Shown here in pieces: positions 20,126 through 28,716 of a stretch of DNA of 33,831 bases. The first letter of the stretch is position 1. Each line of letters opens with the position of its first letter. The DNA is from Seminavis robusta (Eukaryota; Bacillariophyta; Bacillariophyceae; Naviculales; Naviculaceae), in assembly GCA_903772945.1 (NCBI GenBank), contig CAICTM010001218.1:1-33831 (forward strand), in the 5' to 3' direction. The position numbers and the translations under genes are program-made. The notes under the pieces were generated by a model. That model worked only from the letters and a program-made list of their open reading frames with translations, ran no database searches and was not told the DNA's origin.

Positions 20126-20673
20126 TGCAACAGTAGTACAGAGGAGATGCAAAGAAACAACAACAAAAACAATACATACAAAAGCAATGCTTATGCCATA
20201 CAATGGCTAACAAGAGGAGCAAGATGGTTGGAGCGCTCTGGTACTTCCCACTGGAACCTGGAACTAAGCCACATCCCTTTTCATTCGCATTTGACGAGCC
20301 ATCCTCAGCAACGCAAGATATTTCATGGTACCGGGACTACTTCAGTTGTGATATCAAGGGCACAAAACTTGTCGAGAACTAATCAACCTTTAAGGGACCA
20401 GTACACAATAGAAATATGAAGCTTGCTTATTTTAGTTGTTTTGTATGAACACATGAATTTCAGACCCGGCACGCCCACACTAATGCTACGGAAGTAGCAG
20501 CCACTGGAAGCACACAACATGGAATATGCACAATTAATATATGAAAAAGGAAACGAAACAGTTTTCAGTCTCAACCCTTTTTGCTTGGCTCTCCCCGTCC
20601 TTCCGGAAGGAAATCGTAATGATTGGGATCCTCTCCTCTCCAAAGAAAAGTCTGAGTCGTCCTCTCCAGGTTT
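20126..20673. other. convergent 3' spacer
   Basis: 548 bp between two convergent genes. Open frames of 64-90 codons here have no domain and lie beyond both stops. AT-rich stretches near 20150-20200 and 20420-20560 probably belong to the 3' UTRs. Confidence 0.4.
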
Positions 20674-21690
20674 TTAGGGAGCACCGTACCCCTGAGGAGG
20701 ATACGGCTGCCCGTACTGGTCCACCGGGTAGCCGTATCCCTGGTCGTAACCCGGCGGCATCTGCTGGTATTGACCGTACATTTGCTGCGGGTACATGCCA
20801 CCCTGTGCGTACATTTGCTCCGGACTTCCTGCCATTGGAGGATACCCAGCATATCCGTACATGGAAGCTCCCATCCCGTAGCCATAGGCATCCATCCCGT
20901 ACCCGTAACCTCCGGCCATGGCGGGGTTGCCAAAGGCCGACTGCATGTCGTAGCCATGCGCTGCCCTGGGGTCCATGCCGTGGGGACCTGCGGGAGCCGC
21001 CATTTCGGGACGGCTGGCACCTCGCCCCGGCGAACCGCCGTGGGAATACGCAGTCGATGACGGCGGTTTGACGGCTTCGGAACGCATCTTGGCTTCTTGG
21101 CGACTGTTGTAGGATTTCATTTCCTTCTTGTACCTTTCGGCATCTTCACTGGCCAATTCGGAATATTTGGCTAGACGGTCGGGGTCAATGTTTTTCCAAC
21201 GGGCACCGATGATTTTGCCCATTTCATCGAATGAAACCTTGTTGCCCTCTTTTTTGAGGCGCTTGAACATGGCATCGTCAATGTAGTCATCGCTGTTGGG
21301 GTCGTTCTCCACAACGGAGGGATCTTCCGCCAAGACATACTTCAGGATCTTTTGACGTTCCTCTTTCTGGAAAACCAAGAATACGAATGAAGACATGGCG
21401 TGAGTATTTTGCGGAACATGCGGTCTTCTTCCTGCGGACAGCCAGATCACGTCGAGTCTGACAACAGGGGTACTTACAAAGAAGTAGTTCTATCCGATTG
21501 AAAAGATAAGTCAATAGATAACAAGAGGAACATGGGTATGTGAGAAGAGAGAGGTAGAACCGGAACAACGATATCCAGTGATGTCGCTTACGTAGGCTGA
21601 CAACGGCCTCTTGGGTTTATCCTTGGGCTTTTTCTTGGTGGGCCTCTTGATTGCCGCAGGGATCTTGTCGCGGGCCTTTTCGGACGACAT
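20674..21690 (-). CDS. HMG-box protein with Gly/Tyr/Met-rich tail (3 exons, 12-nt microexon)
   Basis: Exons 21690-21592, 21489-21478 (12 nt) and 21366-20674; introns of 102 bp (GTAAGC...ATAG) and 111 bp (GTAAGT...CCAG), both phase 0; 267 residues. Joining the exons gives KPKRPLSAY, then NYFF, then KEERQKILK, a continuous HMG-box helix 1. Without the tiny exon the box lacks its invariant aromatic pair. Helices 2 and 3 are VSFDEMGKIIGARWKNIDPD and LAKYSELASEDAERYKKEMK. Between helices 1 and 2 lies an acidic insert of about 30 residues. HMG boxes bend DNA; this one is most likely an abundant HMGB-like chromatin protein. The C-terminal 130 residues are low-complexity (YGYGMDAYGYGMGASMYGY, PPQGYGAP), like prion-like RNA-binding tails. 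The basic N-terminus (IKRPTKKKPKDKPKR) suits nuclear import. Confidence 0.92.
21478..21489 (-). other. 12-nt microexon
   Basis: AACTACTTCTTT, flanked by ATAG upstream and GTAAGTA downstream on the minus strand. It encodes NYFF, the aromatic core at the start of the HMG box, and both neighbouring exons are phase 0 at the junctions. Confidence 0.88.
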
Positions 21691-22590
21691 GGTGGTTGGA
21701 CTTGGCTGCAGCAGGATCATCGTCAGGAAGAGTAATGGTGTGAGACCAGGTCGGGTTCTTTAAAAACAAGACTGAACGATTCAACCCCAAATTTTTGGAT
21801 AATGGCAATCAGAATCCTCCCAATACGATACGATCACAGCTGCCGTCCATCATGCGTCTATCGGTGTTTGGAATGGGTTCCAGGGCAACAAGAGGGGTAT
21901 CCAGCAAGGGATGATTATCCCAACTCAAAAGACCACTACCGAAGCGCACCGATCGGTTGGGTTCAACGCAGAATTCTTAACGCTGTAGACGTCAGTACAG
22001 ATTCTACGTGGCAGATACCCCACCATCGATAGAGGTACGCTTCGTTTCGAATGACCGCCATTGGATACCCCTCCCATTATTCAAAGGCACAATAGAACAC
22101 ACAAGCAACAACATGTGAAAGATTTGTGATGGATCTTTTCTCACCTTTTGGTATTAGTCGAGGAGGTGCTAGTGTGTGATGTTTGAAGGCTGGGCTTCCG
22201 CAGCTCTCTATGATCCGTATTATGCGCGAGAGAAGTGTTTAGCAAAACCGATGGCCAGTCTCTGCTAAATGAGCCTCGGTCTTGCTAATTGACTTTGCTG
22301 CTGCGGAATGAGTAATTAGAAAGGAAGCGTCGAGCCCGTAGAATCAGTGCTAAGCAATACGTCACACAGAGCCGGGCGCGACCGGTCATCCCTCAAACAT
22401 GTTCTTGAACCGAACCCGTCAAATCATCTATTAGGGTTAAGTATCAACTAAGGTTAGCGATAAAAGTTGACAAAAGCGTGACCTAACATGCTCTTCTGGA
22501 CTTCCAGCACCTCCAGGTAAAACAGAGGTAATTGAAAAAACTCTTTTTGGAAAAAAGAAAATCACTCTTTTAAGGTGAGTCCCACTCAGA
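21691..22590. other. spacer upstream of the HMG-box gene
   Basis: 900 bp without a supported gene. The first part must include the HMG-box promoter. The rest is unremarkable apart from short AT-rich runs near 22530-22570 just before the foldback element. Confidence 0.45.
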
Positions 22591-22872
22591 CAGCTGTCTT
22601 AAAGCATAAGAAAAAACTTAAGACGATGACCGTCTTAAAGAAGTCATTGTCTTATGCTTAAGACGATGTCTTTTTTGTGTCAGGAGGATGGAGTAGTTTT
22701 ATAATTTAATGACTAAACAATCTCCACATCCCCCTGAATGTTTCAGACGCCGTCTTATGTATAAGACAATGACCGTCTTAAGACAATGACTGTCTTATGT
22801 TTAAGACGGTCTTATACTCTATAAGACAGCCGTCTTAAGACAGAGTCATCGTCTGATACTTTAAGACAGCTG
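22591..22872. mobile_element. foldback (MITE-like) element with nested inverted repeats
   Basis: The ends are a perfect 14-bp inverted repeat: CAGCTGTCTTAAAG at 22591-22604 and CTTTAAGACAGCTG at 22859-22872. Inside, GTCTT occurs nine times and AAGAC eight times in alternation, often as AAGAC-ATGAC-GTCTT units able to form hairpins. A unique core of about 70 bp (roughly 22674-22746) separates the two arms. No target-site duplication is clear. There is no coding capacity, so if mobile it would depend on a transposase elsewhere. Confidence 0.7.
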
Positions 22873-22973
22873 GTTATCTTGTAAATTTTAACAAAACTGT
22901 TTATAGCTTTTTTCCAAGAATCAATATTTTTACCCCAAGGTGCAGAGGATGTTGTACGAGCCATTAATAGTGT

Positions 22974-23246
22974 ATGGTACGCGCTACGTTCCGGGAACGG
23001 ATTGAGAGCTTGATTTTGGAAGCCACAAGGGCGTATATCGACCACAATGGAGGCCCTCCAGACCGTAACCAGTTGGTTGACTTCCTTGCTGATATGATTC
23101 AGTATCAAGCTGATAAAATGATGGGAGTTTCTATCCCAGTGGACCGGTTGACAAGCGTCCAGCCAACTTTTCCGCCGCTCCAAGATTTAGAAGACATGAG
23201 CGAGGTTTCATCCTCATCAGACGAAGAATCAGGCGAAGACGAGTGA
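22974..23246 (+). CDS. small acidic-tailed ORF, unknown
   Basis: A 90-codon ORF from ATG 22974 to TGA, about 100 bp beyond the foldback element. The first 60 residues look like folded helices (FRERIESLILEATRAYIDHN, then QLVDFLADMIQYQADKMMG). The last 20 are Ser/Asp/Glu-rich (SEVSSSSDEESGEDE). I do not recognise it. The composition is protein-like, but the neighbourhood is repetitive, so it could be a real small gene, a fragment, or cargo of a mobile element. Confidence 0.4.
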   Translation: MVRATFRERIESLILEATRAYIDHNGGPPDRNQLVDFLADMIQYQADKMMGVSIPVDRLTSVQPTFPPLQDLEDMSEVSSSSDEESGEDE

Positions 23247-23500
23247 TCCCGTACTGTACGAGCTTCGCAATCCGTAATAGGGCGGTGGGGAGGCAATGGG
23301 AGGTGCGGTCGGGGTGGAATCCGACTTTGAAATTTGCATCATGAGCTAGAGTGAAATGGTCGTTTAACTACATGTAAAACTATAGTGGGCACAACTTCTT
23401 TCAATCAATCAGTCTGTTTTGTGCCTCCGTGTGTCTCCGGATCATGGAAGCCAAAATCCTTCGCTGTCCTGGATAAGATTGTCATGTGCACCATCACTTT

Positions 23501-25936
23501 CTAATTTGCTGGCTTGACGGTGAAACCCTTGATGGAAATTCCCAGCTGCGGTGGCTTGTCACGCAAGAACCGAAGAGTGTTTTCACCCTGCTTCAAGGCA
23601 ATTGTCACGGTCTCAGAATCCTGCCAGTAGCCATTCGTACAAGGCATGTTTATGACGGCAGTTGAGGCTTCATCGCCATTCACCATCACGTTCAATCGTT
23701 GCTTTGCATTCGCGGTAACCACCTCTGCCTCTACGAGGTAGTTGCCGGCCTGTGGGACGTTGATCTTGTATTCAAAGGTCGATTTGGTTCCCTGTTGAGG
23801 TCCTGTTGGGTCAACCGAGGGGCTGTTCTTGTAATAGTCCTTGTCGTACCTGTCGGAGCAGCGTTCCAATACATTGCCGATAATGTCGTAGAGACCAAAG
23901 GGGTTGGGTTTCTTCTGCCCCACTGGATGCGATTTGCCGTCGGAGTTGCCATTGAACCAGGCGTAATCTCCCAGCAAGGATTCGTCGTCACCAAAAAAGA
24001 ACCTTGTGTCACCTTGACCTCCACGAGCAGCGTACTCCCACTCGGCCTCGGTAGGCAGGCGAAAGTCCTTGCCAATGGTTTCGACGAGCTTCTCGCAATA
24101 CTCCAGTGCATCACCCTCGCCGATATTATCCACAGGACAATCAGGATCCTTTGTTGATTTGCTGGGATTGGAGCCCATGATGATTTCATACTGGGCCTGC
24201 GTCACGGGGTACTTGCCAAGCCAAAAGCCTCTCGTGAGGGTCACCTCGTGCTTGGGGACTTCAACACAAAGGAATCGGTCGTCTGTCTCATTCTCGCCGC
24301 CCATGACAAAGGTTCCCGGCTTGATGTAGACAAAATCCATCATGACTTTGCCATCATGCGCAAGGTCCACTGTCATGCTTTCATTGGGACAACTACTAGA
24401 GGCATCGACACCAGTGATGGCGACACGAAACCCCCAATCATGGTATTGGCCGTAGCCACCACTCTTGAGCCGAAAGCCAGAGCGACATCCTTGCGGATCC
24501 GACTTCCAGGTGCTCGAACGGAGCACGGATAGGCCTTGCGTTGAGAATTCAGGCAGGTAGATCTGATTGCCTCCAAATAGAAAGCTCTTCATGACTTGGA
24601 CGTCTTTGGTCTGTCGTGGATTGATAAAGGCATCGGCGGGTATCTTGATGACTCCACCATCTTCGTATCGAACCTGCGAGGGTGGCGTCTTCTCCGCTTG
24701 GATCTTCTCTGCAATGGTTGGCTTGTGATCGCCAGTGAGCGTTCGAGGTGGCGCCTTTTTATTGGGAAACGCCTCGATGATTGCTTTTTGTGTCTCCAAG
24801 GACAGCTTATACCAAAAGCCAAGGTTCTTTTCGGCTGCACCGTCGTGTTCACCATAGATTCTTGTTTCTTCCATGACATCACCAATCCATTGGGCCCGTT
24901 TGACTTTCCAGTAATCTTCTGCGTTGTTCCGGGCTTGGGTAGTAACGTAAAAGTCGCCGCAATTGACGTAACGCGTTTTGGTCCATCCACACCCAAAGCC
25001 ACCACCTAGATTGACGACCCAACCCTCGTTGGGAGTCCAATGACAGAGGGCACCATGCCCTCGACTGGGCCGTGCCGTGGTGGGGATGCCAAAGGCTCTC
25101 AGAATAAAGCGTCCAAAGAAGGCACGGCGGCCGCAGACGCCACCATTCATGAGAATGTTCTGATATTGCTGCATATGAGGTTGATCATACTTGAAACCTC
25201 CTGACCAATAGCGCACATTGGAGCGGACCATGTTGGAATAACGCCAGGCATATCCGCCAAACATATTGTCGGGTCGGTAATTCTTGAGCATTTCTCGGCC
25301 CCACACTAGCGTTTCATCGGGTTCGGCACCATCCACCACAAAGCGCAATTCCCAGGCGGACAACAATTCAAAAGCCGGGTCCAATTCTCCGTCGAGAAAC
25401 GCCATTTCGTAATTCAGATAGCGTCGGACAGGATCTACAAATTCATCGGCACCGTCCGGAGGTGTCTTGGGGTTTTCTTGGGGCAACGGAACGGCGAGTT
25501 CCAAGGCAATGGCCAGAGCCAGTCGACCCAAAATAGTATCCGTCTTGGAGGCATGCTCACTGGCCTCCAAAATGTCACTATAGATTTTCATGGCTGGTCC
25601 GTAGAGAGCTGGACTCCACTTGTACGCGCCCCGTCCTTTTTGCGAGGCCATGGGACTGTCGGCCAAGAGCATTTCTTTCAGCAAGGCCGTGTTGCTCAAT
25701 AGCGATTGAATCATGGCTGCATTCTCAGCATTCTGGGAGGCAAACTCTGCCAATCCTTTGGGCGTAGCTTCGTAGAGCATGACATACTGCACCAACTTGT
25801 CGTCCAAGGCAGTGCTCGACACGAATTGGTCCAGTGCGGCCGCATCGGTAGTTTCGGGCAAGATCTGTTCCTTGAGTTCGGCACGGAGTTCTTCCAGTTG
25901 TGTAGAATACTGCTTCTCGAGGTCTTCCATGGTCAT
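23501..25936 (-). CDS. transglutaminase-like / permuted FGE-sulfatase-type protein
   Basis: An 811-residue single-exon protein (ATG 25936; a second ATG two codons on). Residues 1-200 are helical. About 260-310 resemble a transglutaminase/cysteine-protease core: GGVCGRRAFFGRF near 265, RGHGALCHW near 291, then GWVVNLGGGFG, where Asn stands in the place of the usual Asp. About 465-505 carry LSVLRSSTWKSDPQGCRSGF followed by WGFRVAI, which is the usual C-terminal end of an FGE/SUMF1-type domain. The usual N-terminal part comes later, about 530-712: MDFVYIKPGTFVMGG, EVTLTRGFWLGKYPVTQAQY, FRLPTEAEWEYAARGG, HPVGQKKPNPFGLYDIIGNV, DPTGPQQG. About 716-811 are a beta-sandwich, probably carbohydrate-binding-like (AGNYLVEAEVV, GENTLRFLRD). 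FGE proteins oxidise a sulfatase Cys; here only one Cys is kept in the active-site motif, so that activity is doubtful. No signal peptide is seen. Confidence 0.85.
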   Translation of the reverse strand: MTMEDLEKQYSTQLEELRAELKEQILPETTDAAALDQFVSSTALDDKLVQYVMLYEATPKGLAEFASQNAENAAMIQSLLSNTALLKEMLLADSPMASQKGRGAYKWSPALYGPAMKIYSDILEASEHASKTDTILGRLALAIALELAVPLPQENPKTPPDGADEFVDPVRRYLNYEMAFLDGELDPAFELLSAWELRFVVDGAEPDETLVWGREMLKNYRPDNMFGGYAWRYSNMVRSNVRYWSGGFKYDQPHMQQYQNILMNGGVCGRRAFFGRFILRAFGIPTTARPSRGHGALCHWTPNEGWVVNLGGGFGCGWTKTRYVNCGDFYVTTQARNNAEDYWKVKRAQWIGDVMEETRIYGEHDGAAEKNLGFWYKLSLETQKAIIEAFPNKKAPPRTLTGDHKPTIAEKIQAEKTPPSQVRYEDGGVIKIPADAFINPRQTKDVQVMKSFLFGGNQIYLPEFSTQGLSVLRSSTWKSDPQGCRSGFRLKSGGYGQYHDWGFRVAITGVDASSSCPNESMTVDLAHDGKVMMDFVYIKPGTFVMGGENETDDRFLCVEVPKHEVTLTRGFWLGKYPVTQAQYEIIMGSNPSKSTKDPDCPVDNIGEGDALEYCEKLVETIGKDFRLPTEAEWEYAARGGQGDTRFFFGDDESLLGDYAWFNGNSDGKSHPVGQKKPNPFGLYDIIGNVLERCSDRYDKDYYKNSPSVDPTGPQQGTKSTFEYKINVPQAGNYLVEAEVVTANAKQRLNVMVNGDEASTAVINMPCTNGYWQDSETVTIALKQGENTLRFLRDKPPQLGISIKGFTVKPAN

Positions 25937-26493
25937 CTTGCTTCTCGATCGTGGGCACTCTTTCAGAATGATAATGTATTATAATCAGATCCTTTCAAAG
26001 AGCTCTCTTGTCTCTGTTTATGGCCATGAAGGGATAAGAACAATAGAAGCTGGAGGGAAGATACCGTACTGTAGATGGTGTTCCGAGTAATGGTACCATC
26101 AGGAAGCCTTGATTCTTGCTGAAGCCAAACGAACGAGAAAGATCTTTTGGGAATCGGAAAGATACCTTTGGAAAGATACACCATTAGCGATCAGGATACG
26201 GGAAGCCGAAGTCAGTTCCGTCGTCTCGTCGCTCGTCTTCCGCCTCAAACTCTTGAGCTTGCAACAGACTCTTGCAACTGACTTTGATGCTTGAAGTGGG
26301 CTTTTGAATGGAAGTCCATACTGTATGCATGGGACGATAGGAAAAGTAGAGGGAGGGCTGAAGTTGGCATAGGAAGATTCTGATGCGGTGGGATAGATTG
26401 AAAGGCTGTGCTACTGCTCGGCTGCCACACACTCCTTTCCTACCCAGCCAGTGGGAGATTTGCCAGGCAGCCGTAAAAGTATCCTTCAAACAT
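25937..26493. promoter_or_regulatory. divergent spacer
   Basis: Spacer between the FGE-type gene and the unknown + strand gene. It holds a direct repeat of GGAAAGATAC near 26156 and 26170. The downstream gene could begin at an in-frame ATG at 26383, which would shorten this spacer. No promoter element can be named. Confidence 0.4.
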
Positions 26494-27279
26494 ATGTCTA
26501 CTACTGCAAACAGCAGCAGCAGCAGAATCATCAAGGACCACAACAACCACCGACCTTGGTTGAGCTACCAGCTTGTTCAGGAACGCTTTCAAGCAGGCGA
26601 TTCGTACACGTGGTTATACCGCTACCAGGGAAAGGAAGCGTCGTGGGAACGGTACACCGTGTTGGATGTGTTCTATCCTTATCTGCGAATCGAATTGGCT
26701 TCCAGATTTGTTGTTGATAATAACCAAGCTGCTGCATGCAAGGGAAAAGGAGACTTGTATCAAACCCATCACCGCATGACAATTTCCATGGAGCAACAGT
26801 TGAGTGCCAGTGATGACCCGGAGGAGTGGTCATTGGTGTCCTTTGAATATTATTACCAAGACGGCAGCCACAACCGTGGTGGCTGGACCTCTTTGAGGGG
26901 ACAGAACAATGTTCAAGCATTTGAAGAGAAATTCAATGTCTTTGTCATGCCCTATAAAAAGAATTGTGCATCTAATAGTACTGGTACTGGTAGTCTGAGG
27001 GAAGTACTAGTAATACCAGCGCCCCACAAGACCATCATCCTCAAGAAGAAGACCAATCATTCCACGAATGGTCCCACCGAACTAAAAACCGCCGTGACAA
27101 GACCGTCACGACACCAGTATACCAACTCTTGGTATGCCTGTCACCCAGACGAATTAGCAGGAATAGCTCTTTGGAAAGAATTTGAAGGAGGGGAGTACAG
27201 TTTTGAATTGGTTGAGATGCAACGGAGCGGCATAAAGACTTGCTTTGATAGTATTGTTGGGATTGAGGGTTTGAAGTAG
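26494..27279 (+). CDS. conserved-looking protein of unknown function
   Basis: A 261-residue protein from ATG 26494 (MSTTANSSSSR); an in-frame ATG at 26383 would add 37 residues of unremarkable composition. The centre is rich in aromatic residues (YTWLYRYQGKEASWERYTVL, SLVSFEYYYQD, RGGWTSLRGQN), suggesting a beta-rich fold. The last third includes NSWYACHPDELAGIALWKEF and YSFELVEMQRSGIKTCFDS. No signal peptide, membrane segment or catalytic motif is recognisable. A Lys-rich, Ser/Thr-rich loop separates the two halves. It is divergent from the FGE-type gene and convergent with the SYLF gene. Function unknown. Confidence 0.62.
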   Translation: MSTTANSSSSRIIKDHNNHRPWLSYQLVQERFQAGDSYTWLYRYQGKEASWERYTVLDVFYPYLRIELASRFVVDNNQAAACKGKGDLYQTHHRMTISMEQQLSASDDPEEWSLVSFEYYYQDGSHNRGGWTSLRGQNNVQAFEEKFNVFVMPYKKNCASNSTGTGSLREVLVIPAPHKTIILKKKTNHSTNGPTELKTAVTRPSRHQYTNSWYACHPDELAGIALWKEFEGGEYSFELVEMQRSGIKTCFDSIVGIEGLK

Positions 27280-27620
27280 ATATAGAGAGGCAGCAACGTA
27301 CCGGTACACAAATAGAGTGAAAAGGGGAAATTCATTGCTACCTGTACTGTACTAGCATGGGAGGGGGGGAGTGATGGGACAGAGATGACTCTACTCAAAG
27401 AAGGTACTCTTTACACTCTCCCTTTATAGAAGGGCCAAGCATGTAGATACTGGATTTGATTGAATTCATTCTCTCGGTAGATTATTGGTTAGATTATTTT
27501 TTTGGTTGATTGCTTGCTTACTTGGATTCGATTCTTTGATTTCTATAAATCTTCATGCAGATAGATGTCGCCTCGTTCTCTCTTCTTCTCTAAGTCTCAT
27601 TTTGCCATGGTCTTGTTGAT
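27280..27620. other. convergent 3' spacer
   Basis: 341 bp between convergent genes, with a TACCGGTA octamer at 27299-27306 and T-rich stretches near 27490-27550. No gene is supported. Confidence 0.4.
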
Positions 27621-28211
27621 TTAGCTAGTTGCGGCTGTTTCTGTCGCCGATGCAGGTTCTGTCGCCGATGCTGGTGTTGTCGTCGATGCTGTTCCCGCAG
27701 GTGTGTAATTGAATTTTTGTCCACTAACGGTAGCCTCGTACATGAGTCCTCCCTTCATGATGGTAAAGACTGCCATACCCTTGGTATAGTTGACCTGTCC
27801 GGCAAAGCCCATATTGTCCACCACGATTTCATCGCCCGACACTCCTGCTTGAAGACCTTGATTGCCCACTGTGGATACCTTGGCCGAAGCAGACGCCGTC
27901 AATGCCACGACATTGGCGTCGGCGCCAAATTCAAAATTGCCAGCCGTAAAGAACTGAAAGTCGCGTTCGGTTTCAAAGAAAATAATTTCCGAATAGACTT
28001 GACCACCAAATTGAAATCCAAAACTCAATTGGATCATGTTGGAATCACCGGCGCGAGTCTCTGTTCCATCCTTGTTATTTACATAGACCACGCCATTGCC
28101 GACGGCGCCACCCACGCCCATGCCGCCCTTGGCAATGGTCCCAAAAAAGGCATAGCCATAGGCAGTGTCAAAGTAAGGCTTGAGAGTGTCTTGTTTCTTG
28201 AATGCGTCCAT
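27621..28211 (-). CDS. SYLF (Ysc84) domain protein
   Basis: A 196-residue protein that is nearly all SYLF domain. It begins MDAFKKQDTLKPYFDTAYGY, followed by FFGTIAKGGMGVGGAVGNG, VVYVNNKDGTET, FGFQFGGQVYSEIIFFE and GNFEFGADANVVALTASASA. It ends VFTIMKGGLMYEATVSGQKF and a Thr/Ala/Ser-rich tail. SYLF domains bind phosphoinositides in eukaryotes (SH3YL1, Ysc84). The short stand-alone form with the KGGLMYEA ending is also widespread in bacteria. There is no SH3 or other partner domain and no leader peptide, so a soluble lipid-binding role is the most that can be inferred. The start is ATG 28211 and the stop TAA. Confidence 0.87.
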   Translation of the reverse strand: MDAFKKQDTLKPYFDTAYGYAFFGTIAKGGMGVGGAVGNGVVYVNNKDGTETRAGDSNMIQLSFGFQFGGQVYSEIIFFETERDFQFFTAGNFEFGADANVVALTASASAKVSTVGNQGLQAGVSGDEIVVDNMGFAGQVNYTKGMAVFTIMKGGLMYEATVSGQKFNYTPAGTASTTTPASATEPASATETAATS

Positions 28212-28382
28212 GGTTGGTTTTATAGTAGATAAGTTGTGTTAGTCTAGCTTGCTTCTACAGTACTTTGGAGAGATTGTGGATTGTGGGAGTGTTGATCGAT
28301 TGCATGTGACACATCGACGATCCAGTCCGCATCCTTTTCTTTCGTGACGGAAGCGGAAGCTTCTGTTTACACGAAGAATGAT

Positions 28383-28403
28383 GAATCGAATCGAATCGAA
28401 TCG
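28383..28403. repeat. TCGAA pentanucleotide repeat
   Basis: Four tandem TCGAA-type units upstream of the SYLF gene. Confidence 0.9.
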
Positions 28404-28665
28404 TGTCTAGGATGCCGACTATGATGACGGTCAGGCTGCTTGAGGTGGGGGCTAGCTAGCGGTACCGGCAAGTGTAGTATTGTAGGGGGGGGTAACTACT
28501 GTAGTGAGGTGGCCTTGAAGTGGGGCCTCCAGTGAAATGACTGCTCTTGGCTTGCTATCTACTAGCTACCAGTAGCTTGCTACATCTATCAGCTATTGTA
28601 AAGAGCAGTGACAATGGGTAGGAAAGAAAAAGCACAAATCAACCGCTTCTGGGTTCCTGATAACT

Positions 28666-28716
28666 CCTCTACAGGCTGCTTTCGCGTCGTCAGGACGCGA
28701 AAGCAGCCTGTAGAGG
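28666..28716. repeat. perfect 23-bp hairpin
   Basis: Left arm 28666-28688, loop GTCAG (28689-28693), right arm 28694-28716. The 23-bp arms are exact reverse complements (starting CCTCTACAGG, ending CCTGTAGAGG). No poly-T tract follows, so it is not a simple terminator. Confidence 0.95.

Noticed and set aside
22591..22872. CRISPR-like array
   Set aside because: The repeated words are 5-17 bp, irregularly spaced and inverted rather than direct; the genome is eukaryotic.
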